23,510 nt of DNA from Chara braunii (lineage: Eukaryota > Streptophyta > Charophyceae > Charales > Characeae), in contig BFEA01000593.1 in the NCBI GenBank assembly GCA_003427395.1, positions 269,612 to 293,121 on the forward strand. The letters are read 5' to 3'. The notes beneath the pieces were generated by a model. It had not been told where the DNA came from and made no database searches. It saw only the letters and a program-made list of their open reading frames with translations. Shown here piece by piece: positions 1 to 7,204 of this stretch (its first letter is position 1; each line of letters begins with the position of its first letter). Made by a program: the position numbers and the translations under genes.

Positions 1-410
1 TGTGCGCCCATGCGCGCCCAAGCTTGGCATTGCAGTTAGAGTGTGCGCCCATGCGCGCCCGAGCTTGGCATTGCAGTTAGAGTGCGCGCCCATGCGCGCC
101 CAAGCTTGGCATTGCTGTTAGAGTGCGTGCCCATGCGCGCCCAAGCTTGACATTGCTGTTAGAGTGCGCGCCCATGAGTGCCCAAGCTTAACATCGCAGT
201 TTGAGTATGCACCCATGCGCGCCCAGACTGAATACTGTTATTTGACTGTGCGCTCATGTGTGCATGCGCTGGATATTGCTATTTAAGTGCGCGCCCGTGC
301 GCGCCCAAGCCTGGAACTGTTATTAGAGTGCGCGCCTATGCGTGCCCAGGCTGGATATTGTCATTCGAGTGCGCGCCCACGCGCGCCCGAGCCTAGGATT
401 ACTATGATGA
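1..410. repeat. 41-bp minisatellite, ten units
   Basis: Units begin at 1, 42, 83, 124, 165, 206, 247, 288, 329 and 370, every one exactly 41 bp apart with no insertion or deletion. Each opens with an alternating purine-pyrimidine block (TGCGCGCCCATGCGCGCCC-like) followed by an AGCTTGGCATTGC-like half. Units 1-4 are nearly identical and units 6-10 are increasingly diverged, so the array decays towards its right edge. It touches the window start and probably continues to the left. Confidence 0.95.
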
Positions 411-595
411 TGATCTAGATGGGATGATTTGCCTTTACGCACGCGTCGATTTACTTCCTTGTTGATCAGTACCACCTCATGCACATGATACCTTTCTACA
501 CGGGGAAAATTTGCAGTTCAGTCCCTGCACAGACGACTTGGCTCAGTCCAGCCCCAATACTTTCAGCATTCATGACTGGTCCCTGTGCATGAGAA

Positions 596-627
596 GTTTT
601 GCTGATCAGATGTTTTGCTGATCAGAT
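596..627. repeat. 16-bp perfect tandem duplication
   Basis: The 16-mer GTTTTGCTGATCAGAT occurs twice without a gap, at 596-611 and 612-627, just before the 44-bp minisatellite. Nothing else is recognisable between the two minisatellites (411-595). Confidence 0.9.
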
Positions 628-629
628 GT

Positions 630-990
630 TGTTCAGCCAGGCCCTTTCAGGCAGGCCTACTTGAGATTGTTGCTATTCAGCCGGGCCCCTTCAGGCGGGC
701 CTACTTGAGATTGTTGTTGTTCAGCCGGGCCCCTTCAAGCGGGCCTACTTAAGATTGTTGTTGTTCAGCCGGCCCCCTTGAGGCGGGCCTACTTGAGATT
801 GTTGTTGATCAGTCGGGCCCCTTCAGGCGGGCCCATTCCCTGAGATTGCTGCAGTTCAGCCAGGTCCCTTCAGGTGGGCCCATTTCTCGAGATCGTTGAT
901 GTTTTAGCCGGGCCCCTTTAGGCGGGCCCATTCCTTGAGGTTGCTTGTTCAACCGAGCCCACTCGAGCAGGCACTTACATTGAGTTGCTC
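630..990. repeat. 44-bp minisatellite, about eight units
   Basis: The motif TTCAGCCGGGCCCCTTCAGG followed by CGGGCCTACTTGAGATTG recurs with TTCAG starts near 632, 676, 720, 764 and 808 (44 bp apart). It then recurs near 855, 904 and 948 with small length changes. Each unit contains the dyad GGGCCCCTTCAGGCGGGCC, able to form a GC-rich hairpin. The last units run into the open frame that follows, so the first residues of that frame are repeat-derived. Confidence 0.92.
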
Positions 991-1456
991 ACTACCATCT
1001 GACCAGGTCTTGGAGGGAGCATCCGCACTAGTGAGAGTGCGCCTTATGTCCAAGCTGGCCCGTCATTGTGAGACTGCCCCTACGTGGGGTAGATTGGTTG
1101 AGAGGTTCAGCTACAGACATGTGGGACATCAGAGTTTTGCTATCAGGGCCAATGAGTCCCCGACTTCCAGACACACGCTGGTGATTATCTATTCGGTACA
1201 GGAGGCGGAGAAGCGGGTGAAGGGCACCACATATGATAGAATTGCCGACTACATATTTCGCAGGGAGAGCTATTGGAGGGATAATTGGCTACACATGGTG
1301 TTTCCTCGCGTACCTTCAACACCTGGGGGAGTACTCTTCGACTTTGATGGGTGTAACCCCAAGCCCCTCAGTGAGTCTCGCAGCAAGGAGAAGAGGCGGA
1401 AGGACAACCGGATTAGGAGAGAGATAGCCAGATCAGGGGTCCCGATCACTACATGA
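935..1456 (+). pseudogene. unidentified protein-like open frame, first part
   Basis: A 173-codon open frame with protein-like composition from about 1000 onwards. It contains segments such as YRHVGHQSFAIRANESPTSR and YDRIADYIFRRESYWRDNWL and ends in a basic stretch (RSKEKRRKDNRIRRE). I do not recognise the family. There is no convincing start: the frame opens inside the 44-bp minisatellite at a TTG. After the TGA at 1454-1456 the same frame continues with an acidic, protein-like stretch (SDIDLGDYFDWDTHRD) before more stops. The TGA may therefore be a decayed codon rather than the true end. Possible donor-like GTGAGT or GTGAGC sites lie near 1369, 1499 and 1588, so a missing intron is an alternative explanation. 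Confidence 0.45.
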
Positions 1457-1636
1457 GTACAGAGATCTCAGACAGATGAGTCCGATCGGGAGCCCTGCTG
1501 CGTGAGTGACATCGATCTCGGCGACTACTTCGATTGGGACACACACAGGGACTGATTTTGTGGACGGTAGCAGGAGCGCTGGTGACAGGTGAGCGGCGAC
1601 GGCGGAGAGCGACATTGAGAAGGATCTTGTATCTTC

Positions 1637-2122
1637 TTGCACGGTATCTGCTCGAGGTTGATTGACTTCTACATGTCAGACGACCCTAGGATCGAGGCGA
1701 TTATTGGTCCCTCAAGAGGGGAAGGTCCAGTCCCATATCTCGGGGATGGCTATAGTCATCTGGTCGGGGCTGATTTTGCTATGCAGACTTTTCGGAAGCC
1801 TCTTTACGGAGATCGTTTCCTCGAGATTTCCTACATCTATGCTAATAGGAGAGGACGGATTGAGATATTGATTGGAGCTACGGGCGACATCACCCTCGCG
1901 GAGGAGCTTTATCTCAGGAGCGTTGCAGACGAGGAGATGGCGAGATGCATGGCCTATATCTGCAAGATTGATCCAGCAGCGCCCCTTGATATCAGCTATG
2001 TGGTTCCAGAGTCGATAGCCACGCGGGTTCTCAATGACGAGGAGAACCAGCGAGTACCAGATATGGAGTCCCAGACAACCGTACTTACCCTCGAGGGGGT
2101 ACCACTTATCATCATTGATTGA
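1637..2122 (+). pseudogene. unidentified protein-like open frame, second part
   Basis: A 161-codon open frame in the same reading frame as the one ending at 1456. Its body is protein-like throughout (DDPRIEAIIGPSRGEGPVPY, then YGDRFLEISYIYANRRGRIE, then LTLEGVPLIIID at the end) and is acidic overall. I do not recognise the domain. Upstream, 1457-1636 has stops in this frame, and part of the reading moves to another frame (ARYLLEVD before 1660). The pair is best read either as one decayed gene or as two exons around a short intron. No transposon hallmark links it to its neighbours. Confidence 0.45.
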
Positions 2123-2239
2123 GGTTCTGTCATTTCAGTCACTATGATGTTTTACGACATTATTATTATTTATTAGTGACTGCAATTAAAAACAGGTAGC
2201 CCAGTCATGAATAATGTGCATAGCTTTGGGAACCTGGAC

Positions 2240-2390
2240 CAAGCTTTGGGAAATTGTGTACAATTAGCATATATACCAGTGGGTACTTTGATTCATAATA
2301 TTGAATGGAATCCAGGCCAAGGTGCCAAATTCGTTCGGGCTGCAGGGACTTTTGCTCAATTGATTCAAAAACATGAGGCAACCGTCAAAT
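2240..2390 (+). pseudogene. rpl2: mitochondrial rpl2 fragment (nuclear insertion)
   Basis: The translated stretch [20 protein letters not shown] followed by [17 protein letters not shown] matches the core of land-plant and charophyte mitochondrial ribosomal protein L2. [11 protein letters not shown] is typical of the mitochondrial version; the plastid one reads HNIE followed by a different sequence. About 50 codons of a protein of several hundred are present. Both ends are abrupt: the right end is joined to an inverted piece of plastid rpoC2 four bases later. It cannot function. It marks the left end of the recognisable organelle-DNA patchwork. The sequence just before it (2123-2239) is unassigned. 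Confidence 0.85.
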
Positions 2391-2395
2391 AGTTG

Positions 2396-2565
2396 AACGA
2401 ATTTCTGCAATTACTTGTTTAGCCTGAACTTTTTGATTATTTTTGACAAATAGTAGACTGTCAGTTGGAATCATAGATTTATATATGTCTTTTCCTTTAA
2501 CTTGAATCTCTATATTATCTAAACAAAGAAAAGCAGAAGTTCTTAGAATGATCTTAGAACCTATT
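2396..2565 (-). pseudogene. rpoC2: plastid rpoC2 fragment (middle of the beta'' subunit)
   Basis: Read on the minus strand, this gives LRTSAFLCLDNIEIQVKGKD followed by SMIPTDSLLFVKNNQKVQAK and QVIAEIR. This is the plastid RNA polymerase beta'' region that ends in the conserved QVIAEIR motif. About 55 codons are preserved without a stop from near 2558 down to 2396. Only this sliver of a gene well over 1000 codons long is present. It is inverted relative to the other organelle pieces around it and directly abuts mitochondrial rpl2, so it is a nuclear insertion. Confidence 0.85.
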
Positions 2566-2570
2566 TATGA

Positions 2571-2857
2571 ACCCCGCTTTTTCACTTATTCACATTGCTT
2601 CAGACCGGGACGTAGTGCTCACACGACCCTTAATGTTATAATGGGTACCTTTCATGGTGCGCAATGGTATATTGAAGGATCCCTGGAGGCCGAAGGCCCT
2701 GGAGCCGTAAAGACAATGTGGTAAAAAAGAAGAAACTAGTTTTTCGAGAGTCTGTAGATCTCAATCCAAAAGTCAAACAAGAATGAATACCACATATAAG
2801 AGTAAAAACTAGACTTCCTACTACTATAGTCAAACAATTGACTGTTGAATATTGAAA
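2571..2857. other. AT-rich, organelle-like sequence, unassigned
   Basis: This stretch lies between a plastid rpoC2 piece and a mitochondrial rRNA piece and has organelle-like base composition from about 2710 on. Short readable frames exist on both strands. On the minus strand, a hydrophobic run around TIVVGSLVFTLICGIHSC lies at 2770-2840. I could not match it to a named organelle gene. Confidence 0.4.
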
Positions 2858-2866
2858 ACTCCGCCC

Positions 2867-2911
<45 letters not shown>

Positions 2912-3032
2912 TCTGCACAAGCGGTGGAGCATGTGGTTTTAATTCGATACAACGCGCAAAACCTTACCAGCCCTTGACATATGAAAGAAACTCCTCGTAA
3001 GAGATGTACTTTGACTTCATACAGGTGCTGCA
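2858..3032 (+). rRNA. rrn18: partial mitochondrial small-subunit rRNA (rrn18 fragment)
   Basis: It contains the universal small-subunit rRNA core GAAACTCAAAGGAATTGACG, then CACAAGCGGTGGAGCATG. Next come TTCGATACAACGCGCAAAAC and CTTACCAGCCCTTGACATAT, which is the plant mitochondrial form of this region. It ends at the GGTGCTGCA of the following helix. Roughly 175 of about 1900 nt are present. An extra T in the usually invariant TGGTTTAATTCGA stretch (here TGGTTTTAATTCGA) and loss of both ends show a non-functional nuclear copy. Confidence 0.9.
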
Positions 3033-3134
3033 ACAGATTCCAAAAAGTGAACTGAAATTTAAGTACATAAAATATCAAATTGATTTTTTATTAATTATTT
3101 GTTACACTATCTTTGTAGACAATTTATAATATAA
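3033..3134. other. AT-rich plastid-type spacer upstream of trnC
   Basis: Very AT-rich sequence typical of plastid intergenic DNA leads directly into trnC-GCA. The junction with the mitochondrial rRNA piece lies at about 3032/3033. No gene is visible. Confidence 0.5.
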
Positions 3135-3205
3135 GGCGATATGGCCAAGCGGTAAGGCAAGGGATTGCAAATCCTTTATCCCCAATTCGAATCTGGGTGT
3201 CGTCT
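3135..3205 (+). tRNA. trnC-GCA: plastid tRNA-Cys (GCA), complete sequence in nuclear DNA
   Basis: A 71-nt cloverleaf starts with GGCGATATGGCCAAGCGG and ends with GGGTGTCGTCT. The acceptor arm pairs GGCGATA with TGTCGTC, with two G-U pairs. The anticodon stem AGGGA/TCCTT encloses the loop TTGCAAA, giving anticodon GCA. The T-arm carries CCCAATTCGAATCTGGG. The sequence closely resembles plastid trnC-GCA. It carries no encoded CCA. Plastid-type spacer flanks it on both sides. As part of an organelle insertion it is probably not expressed as a nuclear tRNA. Confidence 0.92.
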
Positions 3206-3365
3206 CAATCTTGAATATCAACAATATAATTTTATTCAAAAAACTATTTTATTGATTATGTATTTCTTATATTGTCTATCTATTTTAGATTAGAAGATAA
3301 TTTAATAATTCTAATTCATTTGAATCTATTATAATAGATTCAGTCATTATAACTCTGGCAATCTT
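3206..3365. other. plastid-type spacer with a 22-nt perfect palindrome
   Basis: AT-rich plastid-like spacer after trnC. At 3321-3342 lies the perfect 22-nt palindrome TGAATCTATT/ATAATAGATTCA, the kind of stem that stabilises plastid RNA 3' ends. The junction to the rpoC2 piece falls between about 3343 and 3366. Confidence 0.6.
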
Positions 3366-3690
<325 letters not shown>

Positions 3691-3710
3691 GATACCTTAC
3701 TAAGAGCCTT

Positions 3711-3960
3711 TTTGGTAGGGGAGACGATGCTGAACCTGGTGAGGATAACGAAGCCGATACAAAAACTTTCCGGTATAGAATAGCCAACGCAATTTCGTGG
3801 TCGGACGTTGCGTTCCCGATGTGGGTCATGACCGATTGCGTATCACGGTCCGCCCAATCGGCACTAAGTCATAAAAATATTTGTGTTAATAATCAAATTA
3901 TCCTTCGGCCTAGCTTTCAAGTTTCCAGTGGTGATCTTATTTCTATTCAACAAAATTGCA
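3711..3960 (+). pseudogene. rps4: mitochondrial rps4-like fragment (S4 domain)
   Basis: The frame through SALSHKNICVNNQI, then PSFQVSSGDLISIQQN, matches the S4 RNA-binding domain of mitochondrial ribosomal protein S4: a VNN turn, PSFQV, then the GDLISIQ strand. The preceding residues (SDVAFPMWVMTDCVSRSAQ) sit where that family has its LDVVLFRMGF-type helix but are poorly conserved, so this part is decayed or misaligned. The homology fades near 3960, before a plastid rpoC2 piece begins. An organelle origin is clear; the exact gene assignment is likely rather than certain. Confidence 0.65.
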
Positions 3961-4012
3961 AGTCAACCATCAAACAAAATGTAAGATATAACCGAATTTT
4001 AAAAAACAAACC

Positions 4013-4200
4013 ATCTCATTTCAAGAAAAAACTAATTGGCCTATATCTAATACAGGACATATTTGAATCTTGTCAGGTCAAGTCTATCAATTTCATAATA
4101 TGCAAAGTATCTTTTATAAACAACAAGATAAAGTAAGAATAAATAATATTATTGCAAAAAAAGAATTCTTAGTAAATAATGGAGGAAGATCTCATAACTT
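4013..4200 (+). pseudogene. rpoC2: plastid rpoC2 fragment (region following QVIAEIR)
   Basis: The frame starting near 4013 reads SFQEKTNWPISNTGHI, a TGA, then ILSGQVYQFHNMQ, FYKQQDKVRINNIIAKKEFL and VNNGG. The TGHxWILSG pattern and the QDK motif identify the part of plastid rpoC2 that lies shortly downstream of QVIAEIR. The in-frame TGA occupies the position of the conserved tryptophan (TGG to TGA). Joined directly to mitochondrial rps12 at about 4200-4204. This fragment and the inverted one at 2396-2565 come from almost adjacent parts of the same gene. Confidence 0.82.
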
Positions 4201-4203
4201 TCA

Positions 4204-4309
4204 AAACGACGTACGCAACGTACTCGAGCTTTAAATCAATGTCCTCAAAAGCAGGGAGTATGCCTTCGTGTTTCTACAAGAACACAAAAAAAAACCAACT
4301 CAGCTTGGT
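4204..4309 (+). pseudogene. rps12: mitochondrial rps12 fragment
   Basis: The frame [12 protein letters not shown], then [15 protein letters not shown], then NSAW matches the N-terminal third of mitochondrial ribosomal protein S12. The [22 protein letters not shown] block is diagnostic; the plastid protein has [22 protein letters not shown]. The PKKPN segment is degraded here to QKKTN. About 35 codons remain, and the right end dissolves into nuclear sequence after 4310. Confidence 0.85.
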
Positions 4310-4731
4310 TGTAATAACCCAAACAATCCTACCACATTCGGACCTTTTCTACGCACTGGCTAGAGTGGTTGGAGACACTCGAAGAGACTCGCCAGAGTCG
4401 TAACTGTATGATATCGGGCGACTTCCTGATTGGAGTCATCCATCATGCATGAGGTTATTCATTACTCAAGTTGGAAAGCCGTGTGATGTACGACATCTTG
4501 CACGGTTTGGTGGGCACTTTAGTAGACCCCTCCGATGGCTGCTCCCTGCATACTCTTCAGTCTCGTATCTCTGGTCATGCTCTTGCAAAGTCTGGTTTCT
4601 GGTCTTCTCATTCTGTCAATGTCAATTGCTCTATGATGTATGTATGTTATTTTCCTCCTTATGATACACAGGTTACACTCAAGGCAGCTTGAAGGACTCC
4701 TGGATGATAGGGACTCCGGTGACCTTGAATC
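4310..4731. other. no recognisable feature
   Basis: Mixed-composition sequence between the organelle patchwork and the CAAT-flanked transposon. A 73-codon open frame (about 4471-4692, plus) contains GFWSSHSVNVNCSMMYVC but matches no family I know and has no clear start. I do not call it a gene. Confidence 0.5.
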
Positions 4732-4735
4732 CAAT

Positions 4736-5053
4736 AACAGCCATTTCGTCAAAACGGACATATTATATTTTTTGAACGAAATCAAAACTGACTTTTTTTG
4801 CAAACATCCGATCGGAATTTTTTGCTCATGGGGGTTCGGCGTTCCCAAAACGCCGGACCCCCCTGGTCTATGGTTGAGACCAGATACAAAAAAAAAAAAA
4901 AAAAAAAAAAAAAAAGGTATCTGGTCTCAACCATAGACCAGGGGGGTCCCGCGTTCCCAACGAGCAAAAAATTCCGACCGGATTTTGGCAAAAAAAGTCA
5001 GTTTTGATTTCGTTCAAAAAATATAATATGTCCGTTTTGACGAAATGGCTGTT
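4736..5053. mobile_element. non-autonomous inverted-repeat DNA transposon, copy 1 (CAAT duplication)
   Basis: 318-bp snap-back element. Both ends read inwards as AACAGCCATTTCGTC, and the first 66 nt of the two arms are identical; homology continues to about 150 nt per arm. The arms flank a 29-nt A tract (about 4888-4916). The left arm has an extra GC-rich hairpin (GGCGTTCCCAAAACGCC) that is partly lost on the right. The 4-bp direct repeat CAAT (4732-4735 and 5054-5057) is the target duplication. There is no coding capacity. The identical arms indicate a recent insertion or arm homogenisation. A 4-bp duplication is known in Sola, Academ and Ginger-type transposons; I cannot assign a superfamily. 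Confidence 0.88.
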
Positions 5054-5331
5054 CAATCTTTATACGGGGTCAGGTGCAGGCGATAAACCCGAACGCCTCA
5101 CTCTAAGCCGTATTGCCGCTGACAGGAGGGATAAATCTGACTACTCGGCTGTATGACTAAGTGTGACAAAGACTGCCTCTGAATACACCTTTATTCTATA
5201 CCTATCAAATCCTGCGTGGTAGCCTGCCAGTCCATCAACCCATTGAGCTCGGTCCGGGGAAGAATATCTAACCACACCCTTGAAGCAGTAGGGGCGCGAC
5301 ACCGGTACTTGATTGTCACCCCACTGATATG

Positions 5332-5357
5332 GGGATCGAACCTGACCAGCTGCGCTA
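5332..5357 (-). repeat. tRNA-like SINE head with fused A and B boxes
   Basis: Read on the minus strand, an A-box-like TAGCGCAGCTGGTC is followed after one base by a B-box GGTTCGATCCC. Both match RNA polymerase III internal promoter boxes well, but in a tRNA they lie more than 30 nt apart. Here the anticodon arm is missing. This could be a deleted tRNA-derived SINE head or a decayed tRNA pseudogene. No poly(A) end or target duplication was found for it. Confidence 0.45.
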
Positions 5358-5550
5358 CCGGGCTAGCTTCTTTTGGAGCAGCCCACGACGTGAGGATGGG
5401 CGCGGACGATTTCGGTCGTGCGATCTTCGAGATCGTGCGGTTAAAATCAGCCGCGTCGGGATAGCATGGCCCCCGTGCATGGATGACACGCATAAATCGT
5501 GCAAAAAAAAAAAAAAAAAAAGGAGGAGTGATTTTTTTTCGAATCCATTT

Positions 5551-5630
5551 GGATTCGAACCAAGGCCTGTATTTTGATTGCTCGTGGCTATAAGCCACGA
5601 GATCACGATGAGACAATTGGCTAGGACAAC
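5551..5630 (-). repeat. degenerate tRNA-like SINE head
   Basis: On the minus strand there is an A-box-like TAGCCAATTGT (5613-5623) and a perfect 5-bp stem CGTGG/CCACG around the 7-nt loop CTTATAG (5583-5599), in anticodon-arm position. A perfect B box GGTTCGAATCC lies at 5551-5561. Spacing is longer than in a canonical tRNA, and no acceptor stem closes the structure, so it is not a working tRNA. Homopolymer tracts (5521-5538 region) follow on its 3' side, as in SINEs. Confidence 0.5.
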
Positions 5631-5639
5631 CGAGAAAAA

Positions 5640-6086
5640 AATAAATAAATAAAAATAAATAAAGCTAAACTCTGAATGCCAAGTGGCACTGTCTGAAGTG
5701 ACTGGACTTCTCAGCCCAGTGCACCTGACGACGCCCTAAAAAACGGGCGGCTGTTGGCAATCAGGTAAGTTCTTTCGTTTTTTTTTTTTTTTTTTAGATT
5801 ATTATTTGATTTTTTCTTGTAGATTCTTTTTAGATTTTCTTTTGGATTTTCTTTTTAGATTCTTTTTTTTAATCTTTTTTGAATCGTGAATTTAGTAAAT
5901 GCCCGTTCCTTTTTGACGAACGGGCTCCCACTGATGTTAGGATGAGCAAAATCGAATGAATCTAGCGCGTGAACGCAGTTTGGTTCAGGCACGAGTTTTG
6001 GGACTTTGTACTTGGGTTACGAGGGACTCTCTGCACAGTCGTTTCAGAGGGTTTTTCGCAACTGGACGTTGGCGACAACTGCAACT

Positions 6087-6090
<4 letters not shown>
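5640..6090. other. A/T-rich low-complexity sequence with one perfect hairpin
   Basis: AAATA-type runs (5638-5665), a T-rich block (5770-5880) and a perfect 8-bp stem GCCCGTTC/GAACGGGC with a 9-nt loop (5901-5925). A CAGGTAAGT-like donor at 5761-5769 is followed by T-rich tracts ending in TTTAG and TTGTAG. This could be the edge of an untranslated transcript, but no exon can be named. Confidence 0.45.

Positions 6091-6144
<54 letters not shown>
6091..6144. repeat. (AG)27 microsatellite
   Basis: 27 uninterrupted AG units. Every open frame crossing it is an artefact of the repeat. Confidence 0.99.
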
Positions 6145-6147
<3 letters not shown>

Positions 6148-6273
6148 TCATGGGTCGTGCGCCTGTATCGGGCGCCTATGCGGCCCAGATACGGACGCAG
6201 GTTGGGGGAAACAAGACCCTGTTGAGCTTGACTCTATTTCGTCTCTGTGAAATGACTTGAGAGGGTGTGGCTG

Positions 6274-6853
6274 CTCGTTTTCGAAAACGAGTTGCCCCCT
6301 GCACAGAGAAATGAGGGGGTAAAAGGAAAGGAAAAAAAAAAAGTAAGAAAGGAAGGGAAAGAAAAGTAACGGCCACGTACGTGGCCGCGACCGTGGATTA
6401 GGTGCAGGGGTAGAAGGTTCTACGTGACTGCACCTGTTTGTTTTTTAACAGACTGCAGGGAATGGCTGAGTACAAACATTTCTAGAAGTATGTGGCCCGG
6501 AAAATGGCCAAATACTTCTAGGAACTGAAGACCCTAGTTCCCCTAGGGGAACATCAAGGATTCTGGCCCTTGATCGTGGGTCCGGATCAAGGGCTCAGAA
6601 CAGCTACGTTTTTTTTTTTGGTTGTGGGCAAGGCAGTTGCCCACATGCTTTCAGCTGGCTATAAGAGCCAACACTCCACCCAGCAGCCTCACACTTGCTG
6701 CAGTGCTGCTGGGGCATTCACTTCTGTGAATGCTGGTTGGCTATTGCATGCTGCCGGTGGAGGTGTTGCTGGTGGAGTGGAGGACTGCAGTGAGCAGGGA
6801 GTGGAGGCTGCCATAGCCACCACTTCATTAGTTGAAGTGCAGGGAAGGTGCTG
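6274..6853. repeat. cluster of consecutive perfect or near-perfect hairpins
   Basis: Stems seen in order: CTCGTTTTCGAAAACGAG (6274-6291, perfect palindrome); CGGCCACGTACGTGGCCG (6370-6387, perfect palindrome); and AGGTGCA with TGCACCT enclosing GTAGAA/TTCTAC (6400-6435). Then an 18-bp stem with two mismatches (6480-6497 with 6506-6523), GTTCCCCTAGGGGAAC (6537-6552, perfect palindrome) and GCCCTTGATC/GATCAAGGGC (6566-6594). Then GTGGGCAA/TTGCCCAC (6624-6644), GCATTCAC/GTGAATGC (6714-6733) and CACTTCA/TGAAGTG (6831-6849). A polypurine tract lies at 6302-6368. No coding sequence is recognisable. Confidence 0.85.
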
Positions 6854-6992
6854 CCTGCACAGCGAGGCGGTGACAACTATTTTTGTTGTGGTGCAGGGGA
6901 GGCTCTACCCATTTTGCAGGGCAGCAGGAGGTGTTCGGCAAGCGGTGCACGGGAGCCTCAGCCTGTTTTGCACGGTGGCAGCAATGGGTTTT

Positions 6993-7204
6993 GGCAGTGT
7001 TGCGGGAGCGCTGCCGAATTTTTTCGGCGACAATGTTGAATTTTGACAGTGATGCCGGAACGCTGCCCAATTTGTTTTCGGCGCGGTTGTGATTGTTTTT
7101 GCAGTGACGCGGAAGCGCTGCCGGGTTTTTGCGGTGGCTGCACTGGTTTAAACGGCAGTGGTCTGGAAGCGCTGCCGATTTTGCACGGCGGCAGCGTTGC
7201 TGCC
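6993..7204. repeat. tandem 52-55 bp degenerate repeat, each unit with the same hairpin
   Basis: Four units each carry a 6-7 bp stem GCAGTG/CGCTGC around a 9-nt loop: 6993-7015, 7045-7067, 7100-7122 and 7154-7176. The spacers between hairpins have diverged more than the stems. A related hairpin, GGCAGC/GCTGCC with a 3-nt loop, sits at 7190-7204. Weaker relatives of the motif continue on both sides (about 6690-7450). Open frames through this region are rich in Cys, Gly and Ala because of the repeat and are not called as genes. Confidence 0.8.

Noticed and set aside
1-410. CRISPR-like array
   Set aside because: The units are contiguous with no unique spacers of their own, and the context is eukaryotic; it is a minisatellite.
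2690-2850. psbN-like frame on the minus strand
   Set aside because: Only FT...FG and a few residues line up, and the spacing is wrong for a very conserved protein.
5715-5745. Another PIF/Harbinger right end (GACGACGCCCTAA)
   Set aside because: Only about 13 bases match; the conserved GGAGTGTCTAA part is absent and no left end was found.
5956-6260. Arg/Glu repeat proteins across the AG tract
   Set aside because: All three frames simply translate the (AG)27 microsatellite.
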